A stretch of 64,000 bases of DNA from Myxococcus sp. RHSTA-1-4 (lineage in GTDB: Bacteria; Myxococcota; Myxococcia; Myxococcales; Myxococcaceae): assembly GCF_020037125.1 (NCBI RefSeq), contig NZ_JAIQDG010000039.1, positions 42,790 to 106,789 of the forward strand, in the 5' to 3' direction. Under the pieces are notes generated by a model. It did no database searches. It worked only from the letters and a program-made list of their open reading frames with translations, and had not been told where the DNA came from. This document shows, one piece after another, positions 1 to 9,604 of this stretch (its first letter is position 1; the number at the start of each line of letters is the position of its first letter). Made by a program: the position numbers and the translations under genes.

Positions 1-1063
1 GGGCCAGCTCCACCGCCACGTCCACCACCTTCTCCACCTTGGAGCCCGTCAGCGCGGACGTGAAGAGGATGGGCGCGTAGCCCACGAACTTCAGCGCGTA
101 CTTGAGGGACTCGCGGTACGTCTCCTGCCGGCGCTGGTCCGCGCCCACCAGGTCCCACTTGTTCACCACGATGACCAGGGCCCGGCCGCGCTCCTCCGCG
201 AGCCCCGCCAGCTTGGCGTCCTGGTCCACCGCCGGCTCCGTGGCGTCCATCAGCAGCACCGCCACGTCGCTGCGCTCCATCACCTTCAGCGCCGCCACCA
301 CCGAGTACTGCTCCACGCGGTGGGCAATGGTCTTCTTGCGCCGGATGCCCGCCGTGTCCGTGAGGATCAGCTTGTGGTCCTTGTACGTCAGCGGCGAGTC
401 CACCGGATCCCGCGTGGTGCCCGCCACCTCGCTGGCCACCACCCGCTTCTCCTTCAGGATGGCGTTGACCAGGGTGCTCTTGCCCACGTTGGGCCGGCCG
501 ATGATGGCCACGCGGATGACGCCGTCGTCCGGAGGCGCCTCGGCGCCCTCGTCCTCCTCCTTCGGAGGGAGCTTCGCCACGACTTCGTCGAACAGGCCGG
601 GCACGCCCAGGCCGTGCTCGGCGGACATGGGCTGCACCTCGCCCAGGCCCATCTTGTAGAACTCGGCGGCAAGCGCCTGCATCTGCCCGGACGTGTTGTC
701 CAGCTTGTTGGCGGCCACCACCACGGGCTTGCCGCTCTTGCGCAGGTAGGACGCCACCGCGTCGTCCGCGGGGGTGATGCCCTCGCGCCCGTCGACGACG
801 AAGATGATGACGTCGCACTCCTCCACCGCGAGCTGGGCCTGCTCCCTCACCTGCTGGAGCAGCGTGTCCTTCTCGCCGGGGACGAAGCCGCCGGTGTCGA
901 TGAACGTGAAGGTCCGGCCCTCCCACTGCGCGTCCGCGTAGTGGCGATCCCGCGTCACGCCCGGCAGGTCCTCCACCAGCGCGAGGCGCTTGCCGACCAG
1001 CCGGTTGAACAGCGTGCTCTTGCCCACGTTGGGGCGTCCGACAATCGCTACGAGGGGCTTCAT
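1..1063 (-). CDS. der: GTPase Der (EngA), N-terminal 354 codons; cut by window edge
   Basis: Der is an essential double-GTPase that assists 50S ribosome assembly. The reading frame starts at an ATG (complement of 1061-1063) and runs open to the window edge, so the C-terminal KH-like domain is missing. The first P-loop GRPNVGKST lies at about residues 9-17. A second identical P-loop follows near residue 190, and both domains keep an NKxD motif (ANKLD, VNKWD). Two tandem G domains in one chain are diagnostic of Der. The start lies one base after the era stop codon, so era and der are almost certainly co-transcribed. Confidence 0.95.
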   Translation of the reverse strand, partial: MKPLVAIVGRPNVGKSTLFNRLVGKRLALVEDLPGVTRDRHYADAQWEGRTFTFIDTGGFVPGEKDTLLQQVREQAQLAVEECDVIIFVVDGREGITPADDAVASYLRKSGKPVVVAANKLDNTSGQMQALAAEFYKMGLGEVQPMSAEHGLGVPGLFDEVVAKLPPKEEDEGAEAPPDDGVIRVAIIGRPNVGKSTLVNAILKEKRVVASEVAGTTRDPVDSPLTYKDHKLILTDTAGIRRKKTIAHRVEQYSVVAALKVMERSDVAVLLMDATEPAVDQDAKLAGLAEERGRALVIVVNKWDLVGADQRRQETYRESLKYALKFVGYAPILFTSALTGSKVEKVVDVAVELA

Positions 1064-1064
1064 C

Positions 1065-2009
1065 TCAGTCGTATCCCAGCTTCTTGAGGCCTTCGGGGCG
1101 CTCGCTCCAGCGCGGCTCCACGCGCACCCGCAGGTCCAGGTACACGTGCGCGCCCAGCAGGCGTTGCACGGACTTGCGCGCGTCCGTGCCAATGGTCTTC
1201 AGCATCTGCCCCTGCTTGCCAATGATGATGGCCTTCTGGCTGTCGCGCTCCACGTAGATGGACGCCGCGATGCGGATGAGCCCGCCCAGCTGGTTCGGCG
1301 GCGTGCCCGGCCGGGGCTCCCGCTCGGACTCGTCGAAGATGTCCACCAGCACCGCCGTGGAATAGGGGATTTCCTGGCGGCAGTGACGCAGCACCTGCTC
1401 CCGGATGTACTCGGCCACCAGCGCGCGCTCCTGCTGGTCGGTGAGCATGTCCTCGTCGAAGACGTTCTCCCCTTCCGGCAGGTGTCCGAGCACCGCGTGG
1501 AACAGCCGCTCCACCCCGTCCTTCTCCCGCGCGGAGATGGGGACCACCTCCGCGAAGGGGAACTCCTTGCGGTACAGGTCGATGAGCGGCAGCAGCGCCG
1601 CCTTGGGGATGGAGTCGATCTTGTTGATGACCAGGAAGGTCGGCTTGCCGATCTTCTGCAGCCGCTCGAGGATGGTGCGGTTGCCCGGGCTCACCTCGAG
1701 CTTCTCGCCCGCCGGCGGCTCGATGAGGAAGAGGACCAGGTCCACCTCCTCGGCCGCCTGGAGCGCGACCTCGACCATGTAGCGGTTGAGCTCGCCCTTG
1801 GCCTGGTGGATGCCCGGCGTGTCGATGAACGCCACCTGCCCCTCCGGGCGGGTGACGACACCGAGGATTCGGTTGCGGGTCGTCTGCGGCTTGGGCGAGA
1901 CGATGGCGATCTTCTCGCCCGTCAGCGCGTTGAGCAGCGTGCTCTTGCCGACATTGGGGCGCCCGATGAGCGCGGCGAAGCCGCTGCGGTGTGTCTTGGG
2001 GGAGGCCAT
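1065..2009 (-). CDS. era: GTPase Era
   Basis: Era is a GTPase that binds the 3' end of 16S rRNA and checks 30S subunit assembly at the membrane. The 314-residue protein has the usual length. It shows a P-loop GRPNVGKST (about residues 15-23), the switch motif DTPG, NKID, and a C-terminal type-2 KH domain with the loop IIGKQGQ. It is followed after one base by der. The ATG at 2009 is preceded by a 120-base gap from the upstream cyclophilin gene, which carries a hairpin. The start is chosen because the P-loop then lies at the usual distance from the N-terminus. Confidence 0.96.
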   Translation of the reverse strand: MASPKTHRSGFAALIGRPNVGKSTLLNALTGEKIAIVSPKPQTTRNRILGVVTRPEGQVAFIDTPGIHQAKGELNRYMVEVALQAAEEVDLVLFLIEPPAGEKLEVSPGNRTILERLQKIGKPTFLVINKIDSIPKAALLPLIDLYRKEFPFAEVVPISAREKDGVERLFHAVLGHLPEGENVFDEDMLTDQQERALVAEYIREQVLRHCRQEIPYSTAVLVDIFDESEREPRPGTPPNQLGGLIRIAASIYVERDSQKAIIIGKQGQMLKTIGTDARKSVQRLLGAHVYLDLRVRVEPRWSERPEGLKKLGYD

Positions 2010-2084
2010 GTGCTTCGAAGGTGATCTGGGAGCCCCAGGAAGTGGGCGCCCCGAAGGAGAAACGTCTGGAATGCCCTATAACAA

Positions 2085-2121
2085 CCCGCCGCCCCGCCAT
2101 TCAGCATGGCCGGGCGGCGGG
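2085..2121 (-). terminator. Hairpin terminator after cyclophilin gene
   Basis: A perfect 10-bp inverted repeat (CCCGCCGCCC at 2085-2094 and GGGCGGCGGG at 2112-2121), with a further GCCAT/ATGGC inner stem, lies just after the cyclophilin stop. On the minus strand it is followed by a T-rich TTGTTAT stretch. It probably separates the cyclophilin transcript from era-der. Confidence 0.55.
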
Positions 2122-2129
2122 CGGGCAGA

Positions 2130-2681
<552 letters not shown>

Positions 2682-2757
2682 GCTGCCCTCCCGTCTGCTG
2701 GGGGCCCGGCCGGATGGACGGGCCCGTGTCAGGTCCTCTGCCCCACGTGCGCGGGGC

Positions 2758-3450
2758 TCACGGCTTCGGTGTAGCCGGCGCCTTCGCGCCCGTGTCCTTC
2801 TTCGTCGCGCCCGGGGCCGTCACGCCCGCGGGGGCCTTGTCGCTCAGCACCACCTGGTTGAGCACCACCGCCGTCCGCGGCCGGTCGCGGTTGTCGCGCG
2901 GCACGTTGCCAATCTTCTCCACCACGTCGTAGCCCTTCACCACCTCGCCGAAGATGGTGTGCCGGTTGTTGAGGTGCGCCGGCGCGGAGGTGGTGATGAA
3001 GAACTGGCTGCCGTTGGTGTTGGGCCCGGCGTTGGCCATGGCCAGCAGGCCCGGCTTGTCGAAGGCGCGGCCGCTCTGGAACTCGTCCTCGAAGCGGTAG
3101 CCCGGGTCACCCATGCCGGTGCCGGTGGGGTCGCCGCCCTGAATCATGAAGCCCGGAATCACGCGGTGGAAGACGGTGCCGGCGTACAGCGGCTTCTTGG
3201 ACGTCTTCCCCGACTTGGGGTCCCTCCACTCCTTCTCGCCCGTGGCCAGACCCACGAAGTTGGCCACCGTCCTGGGGGCGTCCTTGGAGAAGAGGCGGAC
3301 GACGATGTCGCCCTCGCTCGTCTTGAGGGTGGCGTAGAGGTCCTTGCCGGCCTCGACCTTCTGGGTCCACTTGCCGGAAGCGGCGGAGGCGGTGCCCGCC
3401 AGGAGGCAGGCCACCAGCGCGAACGTCATTCGGAGGGTGGAGGGGCGCAT
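2758..3450 (-). CDS. Cyclophilin-type peptidyl-prolyl cis-trans isomerase, exported
   Basis: A 230-residue cyclophilin with an N-terminal signal peptide (hydrophobic stretch LRMTFALVACLLAGTASA, likely cleavage after ASA). It is expected to work on folding in the periplasm or outside the cell. The conserved FHRVIPGFMIQGGDPTGTG and MANAGPNTNGSQFFI blocks are intact. The C-terminal tail of roughly 25 residues is rich in Ala, Pro and Lys. It lies directly upstream of the cytoplasmic paralogue, so the pair covers two compartments. Confidence 0.93.
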   Translation of the reverse strand: MRPSTLRMTFALVACLLAGTASAASGKWTQKVEAGKDLYATLKTSEGDIVVRLFSKDAPRTVANFVGLATGEKEWRDPKSGKTSKKPLYAGTVFHRVIPGFMIQGGDPTGTGMGDPGYRFEDEFQSGRAFDKPGLLAMANAGPNTNGSQFFITTSAPAHLNNRHTIFGEVVKGYDVVEKIGNVPRDNRDRPRTAVVLNQVVLSDKAPAGVTAPGATKKDTGAKAPATPKP

Positions 3451-3496
3451 ATCGGCCGGGCACCTTATGCGTCACCCCTCCTGCCTCCAAGGGGTT

Positions 3497-4297
3497 TCAC
3501 GCCGGGGTGTCGTCCCGGGACGTTTCGGGCGGCGGGGGCGTGTCGGACGTGGGGGCCGCCGGGGCCGGTGTGGGAGCGGCGGCCTGGGCCAGCCGCTGAT
3601 GGAGCATGTCGAGCGTCATCCGGGCGGCGGCCTGCTCCGCCTCCTTCTTGCTGCGGCCGGTGGCGCGCGCGTAGGCCTCCTCGCCGATGATGACCTCCAC
3701 CTCGAAGATCTTCGAGTGCTCCGGGCCGGACTCCGACACCACCCGGTAGCGCGGCGGCATCTTCAGCCGCTCGTGGACGAGCTGCCCCAGGGCCGTCTTG
3801 TAGTCCTTGTCCAGGCTGGAGGCCGCCTCGTCGATGAGCTCCACGAAGAAGCGGTCCACCAGCTGGAGCACCGGCTCCATGCCCGAGCTCAGGTACACGG
3901 CCCCGAAGACGGCCTCCAGGGCATCCGCCAGCAGCGAGTTCTTCTCGCGCCCCTTGTACTTGTCCTCACCCCGCCCCAGCAGGAGCAGGTCCCCGAGCGG
4001 AATCCGCCGGGCCACCAGGGCCAGCCCCTCTTCGTGGACGAGGCGGGCGCGGACCTTGGTGAGGAAGCCTTCCGGCACGTCCGGGAAGCGCCGCCACAGC
4101 CGGTCGGCGACGCCCAGGTTCACCACCGCGTCGCCGAAGAACTCCAGGCGCTGGTTGTCCTTGAGGCGCAGATCCGGGTTTTCGTTGACGTACGTCTTGT
4201 GGGTGAGCGCTTCAATCGCCAGGTCCTGCCGGGAGATGGTGACTCCCAGGCGGGACTCGAGGAGCTGCACGCGCTCGGCGAGGGTGGGCTTCTCCAC
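3497..4297 (-). CDS. rnc: Ribonuclease III
   Basis: RNase III cleaves double-stranded RNA in rRNA processing and mRNA decay. The 266-residue protein has the catalytic signature RLEFFGDAVVNLGVAD and a C-terminal double-stranded RNA-binding domain (about residues 160-230) containing RSKKEAEQAAA. A Pro/Ala-rich tail of about 30 residues follows, longer than in enterobacterial RNase III. It starts with GTG four bases after the meaB stop, with GGGAG just upstream. It is the last gene of the acyl-CoA dehydrogenase-unknown-meaB-rnc operon. Confidence 0.95.
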   Translation of the reverse strand: MEKPTLAERVQLLESRLGVTISRQDLAIEALTHKTYVNENPDLRLKDNQRLEFFGDAVVNLGVADRLWRRFPDVPEGFLTKVRARLVHEEGLALVARRIPLGDLLLLGRGEDKYKGREKNSLLADALEAVFGAVYLSSGMEPVLQLVDRFFVELIDEAASSLDKDYKTALGQLVHERLKMPPRYRVVSESGPEHSKIFEVEVIIGEEAYARATGRSKKEAEQAAARMTLDMLHQRLAQAAAPTPAPAAPTSDTPPPPETSRDDTPA

Positions 4298-4301
4298 GGC
4301 G

Positions 4302-5333
4302 TTACTCCCGGAGCTGGCTCGCGAGCTCCTCGGCCAGCGCGTACGGGTCCGCCTGCCGGTCCGCGATGCGGCCGGCCACCTCGTCCAGCCGCCCGCGCTC
4401 CCGCTCCAGCCGCTCCAGGGCGCTGCGCAGGAGCCGCTCGCGCAGCAGGGCCACGAACTGCATGGCCGCCCGCGCCCGCTCCTTCTCCTTGCGCTGTCCC
4501 GTCTTGTCCAGGAAGGCCTGGTGGTCCTCCACGGCCTTCACCAGCGCGTCCACGCCCTGGTCCTTCGCAGCCACCACCTTGAGGATGGGCGGCTCCCACT
4601 CCTGGGGGGCCGGGGCGGTTTCCTCGTGGCGCCCTTCCGCCTTGGCCCGCACCATGCGGTGGTGCGCGTCGTGGTCCATGGGGGGCGCCTTCACCGCGTG
4701 GCGCAGCTCCAGCATCATCCGCAGCTCACGCACCGTGCGGTCCGCGCCGTCCAGGTCCGCCTTGTTCACCACGAAGACGTCCGCCACCTCCAGGATGCCC
4801 GCCTTGATGGCCTGGATGTCGTCCCCCATGCCGGGCACGGTGACGACGAGCGTGGTGTGCGCCATCTGCGCGATGTCGATCTCGTCCTGCCCCACGCCCA
4901 CCGTCTCCACGAGGATGACGTCCTGCCCCATGGCGTCCATGACGCGGATGCAGTCGCCGGTGGCGCGGGACAGGCCGCCCAGGTTGCCGCGCGTGGCGAG
5001 CGAGCGGATGAAGACGCCCGGGTCCGTCGCGTGGTCCTGCATGCGGATGCGGTCGCCCAGAATCGCGCCGCCGGTGAAGGGACTGGTGGGGTCCACCGCG
5101 ATGACGCCCACCTTCTTCCCCTGCTTGCGGAACGCGGCGATGAGCCGGTCCGTCAGGGTGGACTTGCCCGCGCCCGGCGAGCCGGTGATGCCGATGATGT
5201 AGGCCCGCCCCGTCTTCGGGAACAGCGCGCGCAGGTCCTGGGTGGCGCTCTCCGCGCCGTCGTCGATGTTGCGCATGAGGCGCGACGCGCTGCGCACGTC
5301 ACCCTCGAGCACCTTCTTGGAAAGACTGCTCAC
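4302..5333 (-). CDS. meaB: MeaB/ArgK-family G-protein chaperone of B12-dependent mutase
   Basis: P-loop GTPase that gates loading and repair of adenosylcobalamin in acyl-CoA mutases. The 343 residues include the Walker A motif GITGSPGAGKST (near residue 50), DPTSPFTGGAILGDRIRM (family signature), ETVGVGQDE and VVNKAD. It starts with GTG. It sits in an operon with an acyl-CoA dehydrogenase, about 9-12 kb from the split mutase genes at 13977-14381 and 15169-17061, which are its obvious clients. The C-terminal dimerisation part is rich in Arg and Glu. Confidence 0.93.
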   Translation of the reverse strand: MSSLSKKVLEGDVRSASRLMRNIDDGAESATQDLRALFPKTGRAYIIGITGSPGAGKSTLTDRLIAAFRKQGKKVGVIAVDPTSPFTGGAILGDRIRMQDHATDPGVFIRSLATRGNLGGLSRATGDCIRVMDAMGQDVILVETVGVGQDEIDIAQMAHTTLVVTVPGMGDDIQAIKAGILEVADVFVVNKADLDGADRTVRELRMMLELRHAVKAPPMDHDAHHRMVRAKAEGRHEETAPAPQEWEPPILKVVAAKDQGVDALVKAVEDHQAFLDKTGQRKEKERARAAMQFVALLRERLLRSALERLERERGRLDEVAGRIADRQADPYALAEELASQLRE

Positions 5334-5339
5334 CGTCGT

Positions 5340-6206
5340 TCACTCCTGTGGCGCGTCCGGACCCACCAGCCTCACGGCCTCGGGGGGGACCTTCAGCAGG
5401 TCCGCCACCATCCGGACGATGCCGGGAAATTCATCCAGCTCGAACCGCCCCGCCCACACCTTGCCCCGAGGCCCCGCCAGCAGGCCCCGGAACGTGCGTC
5501 CCGCCACCCTCGCGGCGGCGAAGCGGTACGGCCTGCCGTCCACCTGGAGCTGCGCCAGCAGCTCCAGTCCGCTGCGGGGCGGCACCAGGGCCTCCGCCCC
5601 GAACTTCTCCACGATGTCCGCGAAGCGCACCAGCCCGGCCCCCACGGGCGCGGGCTGCGGCCGGGCGGCCGGCTCGCCGAACAGCGCCGCCAGGTAGCCC
5701 GTGAGCGCCGCCCGCTCGCGGAACTCCGACAGCTCCAGCGTGTGCCCGCCGTTGGTCGGCAGCTCCTCGCGGCCCCGCACCACGCGGGCCACCCGGAAGT
5801 TGCCCAGCCGGTCCGCCACCAGCGTGACGGCCAGGTCCCCGTCCACCACCTCGGTGGACAGCTCCAGCGTCTGCGGGTCCACGCGGGGCGTCAGGCCGAG
5901 CACCTGCAGCTCCGCGGAGCGCCGCTGCACGTGGAAGATGTGCTCGTTGAACGCGTCCGACAGCAGCGCCTCGATGTCCGAGACGTCGCTGAGCGCGCCC
6001 ACCAGGATGGGGGCCAGCCCCACCACCGCCGCCGGGGCGATGGGGATGAGCCGATCTCCCATCACCTGGAAGGTCACCTCGGGGATGAAGGCCCGGGTGA
6101 CGGGATTCACCAGCGGGGACGACTCCAGGTCCAGCACCGCTTCGGTGCCGGCCGCGTCTTCCCTCACCTGCAGCCCGAGTCCCTCCAGCCTCGCGGTGTC
6201 CATCAC
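5340..6206 (-). CDS. Conserved-looking protein of unknown function
   Basis: I do not recognise this 288-residue protein. It has no signal peptide, membrane segment or catalytic motif that I can name. The sequence alternates beta-like stretches, for example VTFQVMGDRLIPIAP and VARVVRGREELP, with a Pro/Ala linker near residue 190 and ends in acidic residues. It overlaps the acyl-CoA dehydrogenase stop by four bases and is followed by meaB after six bases. Translation is therefore coupled and the product may relate to acyl-CoA metabolism. That role is inference from position only. Confidence 0.75.
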   Translation of the reverse strand: MMDTARLEGLGLQVREDAAGTEAVLDLESSPLVNPVTRAFIPEVTFQVMGDRLIPIAPAAVVGLAPILVGALSDVSDIEALLSDAFNEHIFHVQRRSAELQVLGLTPRVDPQTLELSTEVVDGDLAVTLVADRLGNFRVARVVRGREELPTNGGHTLELSEFRERAALTGYLAALFGEPAARPQPAPVGAGLVRFADIVEKFGAEALVPPRSGLELLAQLQVDGRPYRFAAARVAGRTFRGLLAGPRGKVWAGRFELDEFPGIVRMVADLLKVPPEAVRLVGPDAPQE

Positions 6207-7348
6207 GCCCCTTTGAAGATCTCGCGGGCGATGATCGTGCGCTGGATCTCGCTCGTACCCTCGCCAATCTCGCAGAGCTTGGCGTCGCGGAGGTAGCGCT
6301 CGACGGGGAACTCACGGGTGTAGCCGTAGCCGCCGTGGATCTGCACCGCCTTGTTGCAGGCGCGCATGGCCGCCTCGGAGGCATAGAGCTTCGCCATGGA
6401 GGCTTCCTTCGAGTACGGCTTGCCCTCGTCCGCGAGCCGGGCCGCGCGGTGCACCAGCAGCCGCGCCGCGTCCATCTCCGTCTTCATGTCCGCCATCATC
6501 CAGCGCAGGCCCTGGAACTCGCTGATGGGCTGGCCGAACGCGGTGCGCTCGCGCGAGTAGCGGATGGACTCCTCCAGCGCGCCCCGGCCCAGGCCCACCG
6601 CCAGCGCGCCGATGGTGATGCGGCCCTTGTCGAGGATCTTCATCGTGTCGATGAAGCCGTGGTCCACCTCGCCCACGCGGTTGGCGTCGGGCACCTCCAC
6701 GTTCTCCATCACCAGCTCGGCCGTGTCCGACGAGCGCATGCCCAGCTTGCCGTGGATGGCGCGCTGGCTGAACCCCGGCATCCCCTTCTCCAGCAGGAAG
6801 GCGGTGATGCCCTTCTGCCGCTTCTCCGGGGACGTCACCGCCAGCACCACGAAGACGTCGCCCACGGTGCCCTGGGTGATGAACATCTTGGAGCCGTTGA
6901 GCACCCACTTGTCGCCGTGGCGCACGGCCGTGGTCTTCATGCCGGAGGCGTCCGAGCCGGAGCCCGGCTCGGTGAGGCCCCAGGCTCCGAGGTACTCGCC
7001 GGTGGCCAGCCTGGGCAGGTACTTCTTGCGCTGGGCGTCGTTGCCGAACACGCGCAGGTGGCTGGTACCCAGGCCGTTGTGGCTGGCCACCGTCAGCGCC
7101 AGCGAGCCGTCATAGCGGGCGATCTCCTCCACGGCGACCGCCACCGCGAGTGAGTCCATGGCGGCCCCGCCGTACTCCTCGGTGACCAGCATGCCCATGA
7201 CGCCCAGTTGCCCCAGCTCCCGCACGACCTCCATCGGGAACTTCTCCTCCTTGTCCCACTCGCGGGCATGCGGCTTCACCCGGCGTTCGCAGAAGTCTCG
7301 GAGGGAGGACTGGAGGGCGCGGTGGCTTTCAGGAAGTTCGAAATCCAT
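6203..7348 (-). CDS. Acyl-CoA dehydrogenase
   Basis: FAD-dependent acyl-CoA dehydrogenase of 381 residues, the family's standard length, forming the alpha-beta double bond in acyl-CoA. Signatures seen: GAWGLTEPGSGSDA (flavin region), QIHGGYGYTREFPVERYLRD and CEIGEGTSEIQR. The Glu in GEGT sits where short- and medium-chain enzymes hold the catalytic base. Isovaleryl-CoA dehydrogenase has Ala there, so despite neighbouring leucine-type genes this is probably not a classic isovaleryl enzyme. It heads an operon with the unknown gene, meaB and rnc. Confidence 0.92.
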   Translation of the reverse strand: MDFELPESHRALQSSLRDFCERRVKPHAREWDKEEKFPMEVVRELGQLGVMGMLVTEEYGGAAMDSLAVAVAVEEIARYDGSLALTVASHNGLGTSHLRVFGNDAQRKKYLPRLATGEYLGAWGLTEPGSGSDASGMKTTAVRHGDKWVLNGSKMFITQGTVGDVFVVLAVTSPEKRQKGITAFLLEKGMPGFSQRAIHGKLGMRSSDTAELVMENVEVPDANRVGEVDHGFIDTMKILDKGRITIGALAVGLGRGALEESIRYSRERTAFGQPISEFQGLRWMMADMKTEMDAARLLVHRAARLADEGKPYSKEASMAKLYASEAAMRACNKAVQIHGGYGYTREFPVERYLRDAKLCEIGEGTSEIQRTIIAREIFKGA

Positions 7349-7419
7349 GGTGTCGGCAGGATCTATAGCAGAGCGACCCGGCGCGGGCCGGGCCTTACGA
7401 AAGGAGGAAGTTTTCCTAC

Positions 7420-8949
7420 TCAGACGGGATAGACACCGTGCTTCTTCTCGGCACGGGGGGCGTTGCGCTGGGAGTACAGCTTGTAACGCTGGGCCAGCTC
7501 CTGACGCAGGCGGTCACCGGGGACGATCTCGTCGATGACCAGCTCGCTGGCCAGCTTGTAGATGTCCACGTCGGCCTTGTACTCGTCGCGGAGCTTCTGG
7601 ACGAAGGCCGGCCGCTCGGCCTCCGGCAGCTCCTGGATCTTGTTGTAGTAGACGGCATTGACGGCCGCCTCCGGGCCCATGACGGCGATCATCGCCCCCG
7701 GCAGGGCCAGGGTGGCGTCCGGGGCGAAGCCCGGGCCGCTCATGGCGTACAGGCCGGCGCCGTACGCCTTGCGCACCACCACGCAGATCCTGGGCACGCT
7801 GGCCTCGGACACCGCGGAGATCATCTTCGCGCCGGCGCGGATGATGCCGGCCCGCTCCACCTTGGTGCCGATCATGAAGCCCGGCACGTCCGCCAGGTAG
7901 AGCAGCGGGATGTTGAACGCGTCACACAGCCAGATGAAGCGCGCCGCCTTGTCCGCGCTGTCCACGAACAGCACGCCGCCCTTGTACTTGGGCTGGTTGG
8001 CGACGATGCCCACCGGCATGCCGTCGATGCGGGCGAGGCCCGTGATGAGCTCCTGGGCGAAGAGCTTCTTCACCTCGAACCAGCTGTCCTCGTCGATGAG
8101 CTCCTTGATGAGCGCATGCATGTCGAAGGGCTTGTTCTGGTCCGCGGGGACGATCTCGTCCACGCGCTTGCCGCTGGCCCTGGGCGCGAGCGCGGGCGCC
8201 TCGGGGGGGCGCTGGCTGAAGTTCTCCGGGAAGAAGCCGATGTACTTCTTCGCCGCGGCGATGGCCTCCTCCTCCGTCTTCACCAGCACGTCGCCGACGC
8301 CGGAGATGGAGCAGTGCATCTTCGCGCCGCCCATCTCCTCCAGCGTCACCTTCTCGCCAATCACCATCTCCGCCATGCGCGGGCTGCCCAGGTACATGGA
8401 GGCGTTGCCGTCCACCATGATGACCAGGTCGCAGAACGCGGGGATGTACGCGCCACCGGCGGCGGAGGGCCCGAAGAGCAGGCACACCTGGGGCACGAAG
8501 CCGGACATGTGCACTTCGTTGTAGAAGATGCGGCCGGCGCCACGGCGGCCGGGGAACATCTCCACCTGGTCGGTGATGCGGGCCCCGGCGGAGTCCACCA
8601 GGTAGAGGAGCGGGCAGCGGAGCGAGCGGGCCGTCTCCTGGATGCGGAGGATCTTCTCCACCGTGCGGGCGCCCCAGCTTCCGGCCTTCACCGTGGAGTC
8701 GTTGGCCATGATGGCCACGGTGCGGCCGGCCACCTTGCCGAGGCCGATGATGACGCCGTCCGAGGGCAGCTCGGGGTCCTGGTTGTTGGCGAGCTTCGCG
8801 TCCTCGACGAAGGAGCCCTCATCCACCAGCAGGCGGATGCGCTCGCGGGCGAACAGCTTGCCCGCCTCCTTGTTCTTCGCGTGGTACTTCTCCGCACCAC
8901 CCTTCTCTACCTGGGCGATCTTCTCCAGCAGCTTCGAGTCTTGGGACAT
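7420..8949 (-). CDS. Acyl-CoA carboxylase, carboxyltransferase (beta) subunit
   Basis: Carboxyltransferase subunit (509 residues from the chosen ATG) that moves the carboxyl group from biotin to an acyl-CoA. The frame is open further upstream to 9135, but MSQDSKLLEKIAQVEKGG matches the family's N-terminal helix, so 8949 is chosen. Seen: GARTVEKILRIQE, GGAYIPAFCDLVIMV, and the C-terminal oxyanion-hole region LADVPGFMIGTKVERAG with AYGAGLYAMSGPGF. Substrate (propionyl-, methylcrotonyl- or another acyl-CoA) cannot be fixed from sequence. No biotin carboxylase or biotin carrier lies in the window, so its partner is elsewhere. Confidence 0.92.
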   Translation of the reverse strand: MSQDSKLLEKIAQVEKGGAEKYHAKNKEAGKLFARERIRLLVDEGSFVEDAKLANNQDPELPSDGVIIGLGKVAGRTVAIMANDSTVKAGSWGARTVEKILRIQETARSLRCPLLYLVDSAGARITDQVEMFPGRRGAGRIFYNEVHMSGFVPQVCLLFGPSAAGGAYIPAFCDLVIMVDGNASMYLGSPRMAEMVIGEKVTLEEMGGAKMHCSISGVGDVLVKTEEEAIAAAKKYIGFFPENFSQRPPEAPALAPRASGKRVDEIVPADQNKPFDMHALIKELIDEDSWFEVKKLFAQELITGLARIDGMPVGIVANQPKYKGGVLFVDSADKAARFIWLCDAFNIPLLYLADVPGFMIGTKVERAGIIRAGAKMISAVSEASVPRICVVVRKAYGAGLYAMSGPGFAPDATLALPGAMIAVMGPEAAVNAVYYNKIQELPEAERPAFVQKLRDEYKADVDIYKLASELVIDEIVPGDRLRQELAQRYKLYSQRNAPRAEKKHGVYPV

Positions 8950-9157
8950 GGCCCGGGCGACATAGCAGAAAGGTCCCCGCCTGGCTGCCATCTCGCCGAG
9001 GGCGCACCGCGGCATGACGTCCAGCTTACGACGCAGTGTGTGAACGAGGGGGCGCGGGGGGTGCCGCTGATGGCTCCCCTGCCTACCTTGGAGCCTCACG
9101 GGGGCGTCACACGCGAGCGAAAACGCCTCCGGCAATCATCTGGCCCTGGAGGGACGC

Positions 9158-9517
9158 ATGTTCGCAGCGAAGAAGACCACGTGGATGGCGAAGGGGTTGG
9201 CCAAGAGCGACCTCGCCCGGAAGTTGGTGGCACGGAAGCTGATCAGTGACCTGCCCCGCGCGGCGAAGGAGCGGTGGGAGGACATGGACGCGGATGACGT
9301 GCTGCGTCTGGTGGGGCTCACCACCTACAAGCCCGCGCGCGTCGGCCTGGGCGGCATCGGCGTCTTCCTCATCGGAGTGGCCGCCGGCGGCGTGGCCGCG
9401 CTGCTCCTGGCCCCGAAGACGGGCACCGAGCTGCGCACCACCGTCAAGGACAAGGCGATGGGCTACATGAGCAAGCAGAACATCGGCATCGGCGGCGAGA
9501 AGACCGCCAACGCCTGA
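9158..9517 (+). CDS. Small YtxH-like membrane protein
   Basis: A 119-residue protein with one glycine/alanine-rich hydrophobic segment at about residues 65-86 (IGVFLIGVAAGGVAALLLAP). It is followed directly by KTGTELRTTVKDKA, the pattern of YtxH-type general stress proteins (glycine-rich membrane segment, then LLAPxxGxELR). The basic N-terminal half is not part of that family. It stands alone between two minus-strand genes and ends before a strong hairpin terminator. Function unknown. Confidence 0.8.
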   Translation: MFAAKKTTWMAKGLAKSDLARKLVARKLISDLPRAAKERWEDMDADDVLRLVGLTTYKPARVGLGGIGVFLIGVAAGGVAALLLAPKTGTELRTTVKDKAMGYMSKQNIGIGGEKTANA

Positions 9518-9558
9518 GGCGCCTGGAGCTTCCGGCCAAAAGCCTGACGTCAGTGCTT

Positions 9559-9603
9559 CGGGGCGGGGCCTGGGTCAACCGGGCCACCGCCCCGGGTGTT
9601 TTT
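9559..9603 (+). terminator. Rho-independent terminator after the YtxH-like gene
   Basis: CGGGGCGG (9559-9566) pairs with CCGCCCCG (9587-9594), with additional pairing inside the loop, followed by GGTGTTTTT. The U-tract direction fits the plus-strand YtxH-like gene ending at 9517. Confidence 0.7.
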
Positions 9604-9604
9604 C

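Noticed and set aside
3807..6296. An 829-codon plus-strand frame opposite rnc-meaB-unknown gene
   Set aside because: Antisense to clear proteins with motifs; low complexity.
7420..9135. Start of the carboxyltransferase gene at 9135
   Set aside because: The 62 extra residues have no family resemblance; the ATG at 8949 gives the standard N-terminus.
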